DNA of 64,000 bases from Tolypocladium sp. Sup5 PDA-1. Lineage: Eukaryota > Ascomycota > Sordariomycetes > Hypocreales > Ophiocordycipitaceae. The translations under genes and the position numbers were made by a program. Position 1 is the stretch's first letter. Each line of letters opens with the position of its first letter. Positions 53,812 through 64,000 of the stretch are shown here, in pieces. Under the pieces are notes generated by a model that saw nothing but the letters and a program-made list of their open reading frames with translations, did no database searches and was not told the origin of the DNA. The stretch lies in contig JPHH03000065.1 in the NCBI GenBank assembly GCA_000750105.3, forward strand, positions 62,001 through 126,000, in the 5' to 3' direction.

Positions 53812-56365
53812 TTGGGCGATACGGTGACCTCCGTCGATGATACGCGAGGAGTTTGCGAGGTTGGGCTTGCTTCGTCACGTTCTAGGGTAACTTAACTTAG
53901 GTGGTTCACCGAACAGTCGTGTAATACAGTGCACTGTGCGAGTATAATCACACTGTCGACGTGCGCGCCCTGGGTCACCTGCTCACGCGTCTGAGTGGCC
54001 CGTGCGCCTCTGGGAACATTGCCAGTCGCGTCCTCTGAGTTTACTTTCGTTTCCTTCCAACCGCGAACGTCACCAGAATCAGTTTGCACATCGCCAATCT
54101 TTCCAATTCAATGCTGGAGACCAACTCGCCGCCGAGTCCCTGGCACTTTGTCGGGAAGCAGCTCTCAACCGCTCCTTGATGCTGGTAACCGCGAAGCTCC
54201 TTCGTTGCTATTCGAGCAACTTTACCTCTGCACGTCGCCTCCCTCACAGTTTCCCGACTCTCGTTTTCCGCAAGGAATGTCTATCGCAGACCCCCCTCCC
54301 AGGCTGTCGGACACAATATGCCGCTCCCGAGCCTGTATCAGGACCTCGTTGTATGCCGCACTCGGATCTATTGTGCCCCTCGCCGTCGGCCACAGACGGT
54401 ACAGCCCAGCTGGGGGAACGAGTTTCGGAACTTAACCCTAAGCTTATACCTGGTTCAAGCTTGCGCCAAGTCGTTCAAACCATCTTTTATGTCGAGTGAG
54501 CACTCCACGAGGCTGCTCCCGCTGAAAAGCGGGGTGGCTGACATGGGGCCTCGGTTGACGGACCGATGGGGCGAACTGTCCAGTCACCTCACGGTGTGCG
54601 AGAGGAAGGATGCCATGAGCCAGTTTGGTAAGAGCCTCTGGTCTGAGGACGCTCGTCTGCCCTTCCACTGGAACTTGGATGTTGGTCAAGAGTAGACCGT
54701 CTCATGGATGCTGCCGGCTTCGAGCACGCATAGCTTGCCGTCTACTGTGGACAGCACAAGGGTCGCACGGTTCGATCTCGACAATGCGTGATGGACAGAG
54801 ATGAGCCCGGGATCGGCCACATACTGCCAGACAGGGCGTTTCAAAGATCAGCTTCCAGAGCCTTGCCTTGTCGGAAACACCCTAGAATTGCGCTGGTGGT
54901 GCAACGGGGATCTCCTGGACACACACAGAAACGCCTTGTCTGACTCGACACGCTGCCATCCTGAGGGGCTCTCGGTTCTCTCGAACTCATTCATTGTCTG
55001 TACCATCTGTCCGCAGAGACATCAGTGCTGGCTCTGCTCATTTGCTGCAATGCTCCTGAGGCCTCACCCCGGCACCCAGCCATCGGTGTGTGATGCAGCC
55101 GCATCTGGTCTGACCAGGCGCATTAACCTTCCATTGCCGGATCCCTACCGCGATGTTCTGAAGGACGCCAGTCACCTGTCGGCATCCGTAAGGATGTCGG
55201 CAACTCCCTCGGTGTGCTCCCGAAAGGGAGAGGCCGAGATGATAACGCGGTTTTTCCGGATGTCTTTTGTCCGCGTGTGAAAGCCCTCCTTACTCGCTCT
55301 TACAAGAGCATGCTGGAGAGGATACAAAAACGTCCTTGTTGGCAGTGCAATACATACAGAAGGAGCTTTTGTTACCAGCACTCGGTGCTCTTTTCGCTGT
55401 TCTCGACTCTTTGGCGACCCCGTCTACGAAAGCGCTGGATACTCAATGGATGTTGGCCCAGGAACCCGAATTCGATGGCCGACAGCCAGTTTCTGGAGGA
55501 TGAACCTCTCGTCAAGTCGGAAGCTGTGTCAGGACCCATCTCGAGTTGGAGTCAGAGTTTCGTACTTGTCTGACACTACGGATGGCAAGAGGACGTGGCC
55601 ATCCCTCAGAGACTTGCGTTGGACATCAAAATGGGAGCTCCAATTATTGGATTTCAAGGGCAGGCCGCGCGGAAGAGGCAGCCCTGGTTGTCCTCGTGCC
55701 AGAAATGGTATGAGGACAACCCCCCACGGAGAGGGGATAAGTCTACCCTGCTTCCCTTGAACTGTTGGATATGAAGGCTAACATTGTGTGCAGGTCCAAC
55801 AAGTCAAGCGGCTGGCTTACACGATTGTGCCACGCCTTGTTGACTGACGATCTATTGGCTGAGCTTGAACAGCTGACGGGCAATCACTCACACAATTGCG
55901 ATGCAGCGCGGGAAAGTCGTAACCATCATATCAATTCCCAGCATCGCGGCTTTTCTGGTGGTATTACAGGTCGTATACGGGCTTCAGCAGTGCAACTGAC
56001 AAGTTGCCTGACCCAAAGCCCCGGATTCTAGGTGATTTCATAGCCTACCAACGTTTGCGATGGTCAATTGTACCCCAGATCCCCACAGCGTCAGCGTGGG
56101 ATCGGTTAGGTCGGCACGACTCCATGCTAATTTTGTGGACTACTGTGGCTTGCATCCAACGGCCCCAGCCTTGTTTATAAACCGGTTTTGTGATGTCATC
56201 GCCATACAGGAACGGGCGGCTGCCCGAAACAAATAAACAGTGGGCGGCGGCGCGGCGGCCGCGCCGTTTAATTCCCCATCCCTTCCTCCTGTCACTGTAT
56301 TAATTCTCCGGGAGGCTCTGGCTTCTCAACAGGAAAAGTAGGGAATCGCATCTGTGGGTCGGAGG
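53812..56365. other. 2.5-kb interval without a supported gene
   Basis: Open frames of 80-165 codons occur (54002-54499, 54318-54695, 54801-55280, 55214-55573), mostly on the plus strand. They overlap in different frames, lack joinable splice sites and match no family I recognise. The texture (lower GC, many short plausible frames) is compatible with decayed genes. The last 200 bases include GC-rich GGCGGCGCGGCGGCCGCGCC near 56245, probably promoter of the downstream gene. Confidence 0.4.
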
Positions 56366-58059
56366 ATGGCGCCGCTCACGATGCTGCGACCGGTCGTCTT
56401 GGTGCTGGGCCTGGCAGCGGTGGCGTTGGGAGTCCCGACTCCAGCGCCTGCTGCTGCGCCGACTCCTTATGCTCCGAATGCTGTGATACCCGCGGCGCCG
56501 GAGCCAACGCCAACCCAGGGGATCAACGAGCGAGGCCTGGGGGACGACGTCAAAAGCTATGTCAAGAGCCTCATCAGTGATGTTGGCAGCGACGTCTCTT
56601 CCTTTGTGGACTCGGGCATTCTCGACTTCCCCAACGGTTTCCCAACCGGGACTGCAGTCGAGAAGTCGCTGGGCGTGTCCAAGACTGACCTGGACGCGAA
56701 GCCGACTCAAGTGCTGAATCTGCCGTGAGTACTTTCCCATGAGGACTAGACATTGAGTTAAGAGCGATGTTTGGCTGACACGAGGCACGCGCAGAGCGTA
56801 TGGCAACTGGACTGACAAGGGCTGGAACATCCGAGTCCATGGCAACGTGTACAAGGTCCCTGATATCGAGCAAAAGAAGGTCGACGATCTCGCCAACGTC
56901 TTCTTGATCGGCACAAGCGTCGATAAGCTGTCCAAGTCGGAACAGGACCAGGCTCGCAACCTGACCAGGTCCATTTTCGTAGTCCAGCAGGGCAACGAGA
57001 ACGTGATGATGATGTTTGTGAACGATGTGACTGTCAGGCCGAATGCGACCGGAGGCGCTGTCAACGCTGTAAGCTTGATCTCCTGAAGGCTTGCGTGGGA
57101 TGACGGCTACTAACGTGTGCTAACAGAAAGGGGGTGCGCAAACGATCAACCTGCCGTTCAACACTACAGTTGAAGGGGACTTTGACACCTTTGTTCAACT
57201 GCGCAACACCACGGGACCGAAGGGCGGATACCTGATTCCCGGAAACGAGACATCCCAGATCCAGACGCTCAACATTTACGCCAATGGAACCGACAGCGGT
57301 AACGCAACGGCGTACCTGGTGCCGCCCAAGGGCGTGACCGTTATATCCGACATTGACGACATTCTTCGGGTGACCAAGATATACCAGCCGAGGGAGGGCC
57401 TCCTCAACACGTTCGCGCGGCCATTCACCCCGTGGATGAACATGCCGCAGATCTATGCCAACTGGTCGTCCTCGATCAACAACATGCACTTCCACTACCT
57501 GACGACCACGCCGGAGCAGGCGACGCGCAACTACATGGACTTCATCTACAAGACGTACCCGCTGGGCTCGTTTGACACGCGGCCGCTCAACTTCTCGGAC
57601 ATCTCCGCCACCTTGAAGATTCGCAAATTCCTGCTCGACAAGATGTTCCGGACGTTTCCGCAGCGGAAGTTTGTCCTGGTTGCCGATACGTCTAATAGCG
57701 ACATCATGGCGGCGTACCCGGAAATGTACAAGGACTACCCGGGGCAGGTCCTGTGCATCCTGCTGCGCAACACGAGCTCGACGGACTCGGGGGACAAGTT
57801 CCCGTACGACACGTCGGGCTTCAAGGACATACCGAAGGAGCACTACATGTTCTTCAAAGTGCCGGACGATCTGACGCACCTGGACATTGTCAACGGGCAG
57901 TGCCTCAACGGGTCCATCCCGCAGAACGTGACGTTTAAAGAACAGGGCCTGCCCTTTGGGATAGGAGACAGTGGTAGTATGGCTGGGAGGCTTGGTTCTC
58001 CGGTGGTTTCTGCGATGGTGGCAGCTCTGGCAGCGGCCGTTGTCGCAGCTTTGGTGTGA
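56366..58059 (+). CDS. Secreted APP1-type (DUF2183) protein, probably GPI-anchored
   Basis: Exons are 56366-56724, 56795-57068 and 57127-58059, giving 521 aa. A signal peptide (MLRPVVLVLGLAAVALG, preceded by MAPLT) leads into a Pro/Ala-rich spacer. The C-terminal half matches the APP1 phosphatidate phosphatase catalytic domain: VISDIDDILRVTKIY is the HAD-type DxDx motif, followed by MHFHYLTTTPEQATRNYMDF, FDTRPLNFSDISATLKIRKF and RKFVLVADTSNSD. The position after DxDx, usually Thr or Val, is Ile. Many N-glycosylation sequons (NTT, NET, NGT, NAT, NWS, NFS, NTS) support secretion. The C-terminus SPVVSAMVAALAAAVVAALV is a hydrophobic GPI-type tail. Yeast App1 is cytosolic at actin patches, so the extracellular role here is unknown; enzymatic activity is inferred only. 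Confidence 0.87.
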
Positions 58060-61000
58060 TGGGCATAGCAAGCGATGGTATGACGGGCATGGACAAGAGA
58101 CGGTATAGCGGGCATGACGGGAGACGGCGTTGATGGGTTCCGTCTTGAAGAGCATCGCGGATTTAGATTTGCCACAGACTTGCTTTTGTTGACTCGAAAG
58201 ACAAGTGTGCATGCGAACAAGTGATGTGTCGATTGCATAACCATGACCAAGCGTCTCCGTGGACCAGACAGCACCAGTGAGAGGGCAGAGGCGCAGCACG
58301 GTTCGAGGCCGTTGGCAACACCTTCGCAAGACAAGGTTTTGGAGGCCGTGTCCTTGATAATCACAAGCCCTCCCCGGCCCCGCCAGATTGATAAGTAAGT
58401 ACTTGTACATATGCACGTACTTTGCACTTACAGCACCTACTGTACTATGTGGCACATGCTGACGAGATCGGCTCCGAGGAGCGTCTTGCATGCAGAAGCC
58501 ACCCTGACCGGGGGACCGGCCAAGTTGCCCGTCCTGCGCCGCAAGAAGAAGGCATGAGGTTCCAAACCTCGTCTCCACGGCCCAGAACAGAGCTGCAGCT
58601 GGTCAGACCCACCGGGAACCCCGGGTGACACGACGGGGATGCCCGTCGTCGCATGGAAGCCCCATCCGTCTATTTGCTGCTCCCAGCATCAACCTTGTTC
58701 CACAGCCGACCTCAAGTCTGGGGTTTGGGCCAAGGGGGGCCTCGAGATTGGGTCTGTCATTTTCGACGATGCGACGGTCTGGGAGGTGGTTCGATGCGAT
58801 TCGAGAGCATGATTCAAGCAAGTTCCGCTTCGGTGGTTCAGAGATTGATAACGATATCCATATGCAAGGTACGGGAGTACCTGAGAACCCGTGTGGTTAC
58901 CTCGTGGTTCGGATCGCCCTCCCCGTCTGTGAGCCTCGAGGACGCGCCCGGGAACATGGAAGGCGCTATCCAGGCAGACATGGAGCCCTACTAATTCACC
59001 GCCACCTTTGGCAGATCCGCAATTCTGGGCCGAGTTAAGCCTCGAGGCAACCCAAGTTCTGGAAGTCGCGAGGAAGGAGCCAAGGGAGCGCTGTTGGGCT
59101 GGGCATTGCCTTAGTCGCGGCTGTTGTGTGGGGCTAGTCGACGCCTTCGTTGCCTTGCTTTTGACTTTTGCAAGCTCATCATCCAACGACTCCAGACGTG
59201 CTTCGAGACGTGCTTCAAAGCCAGCCAGCCTTCCTGACCTGGCCACTATTCACAATGCGCGTCGATCGGCGTTCCGCACGTATCAATTGCCGGCATGGCG
59301 CACCTTGCCTGTCGCGGCCGTCATTGCAGAGAGGCAGTCGGTTATTACGTACCTCGTGCTTCCGGGTCTGCTGTTGAACTGCTCTGCCCAGCGCAGCGCA
59401 GACCGCCCATTCGGCTGCGAACGGGAATACGAGTAGCCGCGGGGCCAGCTCATCAATCGACGTCCAACCGCGCCGCGAGGCATTGGCCCAGCGAGGCCCT
59501 GCATAGCCCTGGCCAATCTGATAACTGGCGCTGCCCCGACTCGTCCCGCAGTCTGGTCCGTGGGATGCAAATTGGAAGACACCCAGCTTGGCCCAGTCTC
59601 TTCGACACACCCAGACCCAGTTTCGGCGAACGCCCTTTTTGTCGCAGGCAGCTTGCAAGGGGGGCTCGTTTGTTGTTGTCAAAGTTGTCCCTCGGCTGCC
59701 CAGCCCAGCCCAGGCCCGCGCGCGTGTCGAGGCTCGAGACCGAGGTCAAGACGTTCGTCTCGTTTCGCAACCCATCTGACCGACCTCCCCATTGATTGGT
59801 CTCGACACCGCTTCAAACACCGCCATCGGTTGCCCACGAGCTCAGCCAGCCGCCGAGATTTGCCAGGACGAAGAAAATTTGCTTTTTGGTATCGCGATTT
59901 GCTACCGTTATGGACAAGCACCCACCGAGCACCGCGTGTCTCGTGCAATATCCCAGCCGGGGTCTGATCCCGGTCTAAAGAGAGAAAATTTCCCCCAATA
60001 CTATCGGCTTCCTTGCATGACGCCATGCTCAGCATTGTCAATACCTCCGTACGAAGTACGGAGTAATACGGACTACTCCGTACCGGCCAACGAACTCCTG
60101 CTCCTCGCTCCAAGGACCGAGACCAACGAGATCCAGTCCTCCCAATGGCGAACACGCTGGAGCCTTCTCCAGGGTGGTGGGTGCCACGCATCCTAACCTT
60201 CCCCTTCCTGAAACATTGCCTTGGCTTCTTCCTCGATTGAGCCGTTGGGTGCATGCCCTACCAGACTGCCCTGATGCTATCTGCGCTCGCTCCCTGTTTC
60301 TTCATGAGAGCCACAACCTGGGGTCTGTTGCAGCCTGCCGACAACGCCTGGCGACCTTGTTGATGGTGGGTTTGCCTTGCACAGGCAGTGAGGCACAGGC
60401 AGCCCCCGTCATCTGATGATCGCGGATGCCGTCCTCCGAGACGCATCTCGGCAGCATCGGATTTCGGAAAACCGTCGAGCCGCTTGCTCACCGATGCCCA
60501 ACCTTCCGTCAGGTCCGGGATGAGACGAGTCCTGCCGCCTCCGGCATGGCGCTTGTCACAGGCACTGCCGGCGGCGCCGCTGAGATCTTATCTCTCAGGG
60601 TCCAGTGCTCACCGGGCTCAGTTGGTGGGACCAGCTCCATGACGACGTACTGTAGAACACCATCTCGAACACGGGGCGCAACGATGTCCCGCGAAACCGC
60701 CCATGCCGGCATCTTGGCCTGCTCATTCTCCCTGCCGTCGGCCTGTCTTGCTGTCAGCTACAGGGCTCAGCAGCCAAGGAGGTGGTTCGACGTACCAGGC
60801 ACGACGCGCAGGGCGAGTTGGCTACCCATACCCAGTTCGGGCAGTTGTGCGACATGAAGTATTTGCACCGATACTTGTAAAAGCCGTTTCCACCCATGGC
60901 GCCCCGAGAAAGTGTCGCGATGTTTTGAAAGACGGGGAAGCGCGGCTGCTTTGGTGGTGATGACGCGACCGAGATAAGACACCAAAGAAGATTTCCTTTG

Positions 61001-64000
61001 CTATCAGCCGACGGCGAGCGACCCGGGACGATGGCTGGTGTAAACGCAAAGAAGCCTGGCGCAGACAAGAACGAGGTTGGGCAACCGGCTTCTAGCTGGG
61101 TGACGAGATGCGTGTTGCTGTCGACGACGATGAGGATGGCCCCGAGCGCGAAATCTTGCGAAGGGCAGCCTTGTATTTATCCTCGGACCTGTGAGCGGTC
61201 TACCGGTGTGAAGCCCGGAACGGATGGGCGGCTCTGGAGCTGTTGAGAGAACCTGGACCTCACACGGCGCACAGAAGCACACTCTGGTCGTCCCGTCATG
61301 CTACGTACCTACTTATCCATCACTGGGACATCAAGGTGCAGCCCCGGCATCGTGACGCAACCCTGGTTGCGTACGGTTGATGCCGTGGAACATGCTGCCC
61401 GAGGAGTTACGCTACATGACGCCCCTCGAAAAGTCTAATCGTGGAGCTCTGCCATGGATCGTCTCCTAATGACTTTCCAGGAATGGCCAAATGGCCAGAT
61501 TTGAGGGACAATTGGTTGCCAGGGATCTCCCTAGACTATTACTCTAGATGCATTCATTTTGCACGCGTGGAAGGGCACTAACAAGACCCCTGTCGAAGGG
61601 GGTGCGAGCTGCAGTCTGCAGATGGCCCAGCTGCAACATTGCAACCCACTGCACCTTTCTGGGTATCCAACGGAGGTATCCGTATCTTGGAACGAGACAC
61701 GTCTGCGGACTGCCAGCCAACTTCATTCGAATCTCAAGACCAACAGGGAACGCTTCCTGCCGATACGTTGACCTGGCGTGGTGTCCCACGGCGAGCCTCG
61801 ACAGCCCACCAACAAAACCTCGCCAGTGCTAGGACGACCAACGCTACGAATACCTGGCCAGAAAACCAACGGAAATCTCATCGTCGTCGTCTCCCGTCTC
61901 TCGCTATTGTCCTGCGGCAGTGGCGTATTTGACACTTCTTTCGGCCAACGGCTCGGCCAGTTGGAACAACAGCCTCTGAGAGACGCAGGAGCGCGGCACC
62001 AACCGGGAGCACATCGAACCACAATTTCATTTGGAGAATACTAGCCAGGGAAGCCCGGGTTGTATTGAGGCTGAAGCCATGCGAGAGACTGCCAGAGTGG
62101 CCCATGATGAGCGAGGCAGGGTTGGCTCAGACGCGCCGCTGCACGGGGAAGAACCACCGCAAGCTCCGTTCGGATCGTTCGGCGATAACGTCTGACAGAC
62201 TCGCGAACGCGCGCAACTATCTGACCATCCAAATTTTCAGGCTCAAAGGGCTGAGGCATGCCGGTGCGCGGCCGGGCGCTGTCGAGACATTGGCGACAAT
62301 ACTACATGGAGAAGGGGAATTCCAGATTCGAAAGTTCAGCCCAGAAAGAGGGCTGTAGCTCTGCGGCCAGTCCGCACTCTTTGCGCTTCTCTTCCAGTCC
62401 GCGCGACGATATGACGGGTGCTCTCACCAGGTTGTCAGATGCTTGCATGTCGAACAAGGGGCTGCACCCCCTGGACCATGCAGCCACGGCGCGGCAGGCT
62501 GGCACCCCCTGCCAGGTCCAACCCAGCAAAGGCTTCTCGCGATCTACCGGTGTTCCTGGGTAAAGAGCCATCTACAATGCAGCACCGAAGCCTGTGCTGC
62601 TACGCTGGCTCTTATAGGCCGCCAAGTATCCCTGCGCTATGCCGCGTGGCGACGACTGCTGTCATGGTGTTCATTGATCGAGTTTGCGATTGACTCTGGT
62701 CCTGTCGAGAGAGGTGTCTCCTTCATCTCATTTGCTCACTGGACGAGTCGACGCCGCCTGGCCTTGACCAGCTATGGGAGGCTCTTGGTCGCGGCTTGGT
62801 TCGCCGATGCGAATAATTCGAACCGCTCCAACATCGAATCTGGATGCGACATCACGAGCAAGCACAAGTCCCCATTCAACAGAAGCTTGCCATGTCGTTT
62901 CTGGTTTGCCAGTATGGGGTCGGCGTGCAACGTGCGATGGAGAGAGCACATCACATGTCAAGCAAATCTTGGCGATCGCTGATTGCGGTTCGAACACGCT
63001 GGTCTCGACCCTCGTCGCTGCTCGGTTCCATTCGGCTTTTGGCGAGCAAGGTCATGTGCCCCTTACACGGACGGGGCGAGATATGGATCTCTTCCCAAGG
63101 GAGCCAAATTGTCTATACACGGACGAGGCCGGCTCTCCAGCTTCGATGTCGTACAACCTTATGCATGCAAGCAACCCCATGGCCATGGCGAGGCTCGCAG
63201 CTCATCTTATACCTGACTGGGGACGAACGGGTCCAGCTCAGCACTCTCCGAGGGACCACGAGACAATGTTTCATTGCTGCTTTAAAGATAGAACATCGGA
63301 GCAGGAGAGTTGGCGATGCTGGCGAACTCCAAGTCTGTACTGCGGTCCATCACCAATCATGGCGATGGCGTGTGGGAATGCAAACGTACAGCACAGCCTG
63401 GAGTCGTCTACAAGGCACCAGCCCCCTGCTTCGTGGGATGCCACGGTGGAAGCAGATGTCCACCGGCTGCACAGTCTCTTATTTCGCATCGTCACACCCA
63501 CAGCCATGTCTTATACGGGCACAGTAGCTGCATACCTCCCCCCTCCCGTCCCATCCACGGGTGCCACACCCGTCGAGGAAACTCACAGCCGTCCTCGCTA
63601 GCGCGCGGAAGCTAGCCCGGGCTGACGAGCCGTGCCGTTGTCTCATCCGTGAAGCAAGCCACCAACCACTACTCGTACGAGTACGACTTGCGCGCCTGTG
63701 TGGACTTGGCGCAAGACCCCGATGCATCTTGTCTCTTGTCTGCATGTACGAGTACGGACTACAGCCTCAACGACATGCCTCGCAGCGGCCGTTCGCCATC
63801 GTTACACGCACCTGTACATGCCAGAGTGACCGGCAGGCAGAAACGCCAAACCGACGTCTTCCCTGCCCGGCTGCAACGTGGAGCAAGGGCAGGCCTTGCC
63901 CCACATCACGACGGCATGACGAATGCGCACCCACGCGCCCGGCTGCCGGCTAAGGTAGCAAGCGATTGGGTTGCACTCGTATTATTATAACCCCTCGAGA
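58060..64000. other. 6-kb gene-poor end of the window
   Basis: No gene can be supported on either strand. The longest frames (for example 62774-63601, 275 codons) are overlapped by others of similar size, have no conserved motif and no start context, and their codon use does not resemble neighbouring genes. A cluster of TACGGAGTA/TACGAAGTA palindromes lies at 60045-60083 and TACGAG/GTACGA elements near 63676-63760. No transposase, reverse transcriptase, terminal repeats or telomere repeats are visible. Confidence 0.45.
60045..60083. repeat. Cluster of palindromic TACGAAGTA/TACGGAGTA motifs
   Basis: CTCCGTACGAAGTACGGAG is an inverted repeat with a 3-base centre. It is followed within 20 bases by a second inverted copy (TACGGAC then TACTCCGTACC). 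Together they could form adjacent hairpins or bind a dimeric protein. Confidence 0.85.

Noticed and set aside
57061..58578. 505-codon minus-strand frame
   Set aside because: It is antisense to the DUF2183 exon, with composition typical of a shadow frame (Arg/Val/His-rich) and no domain.
62774..63601. 275-codon plus-strand frame near the window end
   Set aside because: No motif, no start context, and two other frames of similar length overlap it.
1..64000. tRNA or rRNA genes
   Set aside because: I looked for B-box-like GGTTCRANNCC sequences with a suitable A box and acceptor pairing and found no convincing cloverleaf. A covariance-model search would be needed to exclude them.
1..64000. CRISPR arrays, insertion sequences or secondary-metabolite cluster
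   Set aside because: This is fungal chromosomal DNA. The only direct repeats are intragenic or microsatellite. LYS2 resembles an NRPS module in architecture but is the primary lysine-pathway enzyme.

Overview
The window is nuclear DNA from a filamentous ascomycete, most likely a Sordariomycete, possibly Hypocreales. The evidence is short spliceosomal introns (about 45-120 nt, GTRNGY donors, CTRAC-like branch sites), ATP-citrate lyase split over two divergent genes, a one-protein alpha-aminoadipate reductase, a GH72 GPI-anchored glucanosyltransferase and CCAN kinetochore subunits. Coding sequence is GC-rich with C/G-ending codons. All gene models were spliced by hand; every multi-exon model sums to a multiple of three.

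Layout. 0.9-5.2 kb: POT-family peptide transporter (+) convergent with a long-chain-base-1-phosphate phosphatase (-). 5.2-8.7 kb: a gene-poor stretch with a decayed Cys-rich gene. 8.8-17.1 kb: an SDR oxidoreductase (+) ends 40 bp from UBA2 (-); then the queuosine-nucleotide glycosylase QNG1 (+), POLD4 (-) and the WD40 protein SKI8 (-). 17.6-24.3 kb: mitoribosomal bL32m (-), a CDC10-type septin (+), guanylate kinase (-) and a GH72 enzyme (+). 24.6-34.4 kb: a small Cys-/Lys-rich protein, ATP-citrate lyase subunits ACL2 (-) and ACL1 (+) around a 2.6-kb shared region, and mitoribosomal uL30m (+). 35-41.7 kb: EAF3/MRG15 (-), whose 1.3-kb intron holds a separate 181-codon gene on the same strand, then LYS2 (+). 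42.1-48.2 kb: inner-kinetochore NKP2 (+), an ER/secretory thioredoxin-like protein (-), a CENP-Q/Fta7 homologue with AT-hooks (+) and a repeat-containing Thr-rich secreted protein (-). 51-58 kb: RTP1/TANGO6-like factor (-) and a secreted, probably GPI-anchored APP1-type (DUF2183) protein (+). 58-64 kb: no gene that can be supported.

The genes are mostly unrelated housekeeping functions. Functional proximity is clear for ACL1/ACL2 (two subunits of one enzyme) and suggestive for NKP2/CENP-Q (two subunits of the inner kinetochore). The most unusual features are the gene nested in the EAF3 intron, a guanylate kinase with a mitochondrial-type leader before a second in-frame ATG, start-codon-only first exons, and a dispersed family of palindromic TACGAAGTA/TACGGAGTA motifs in non-coding DNA.
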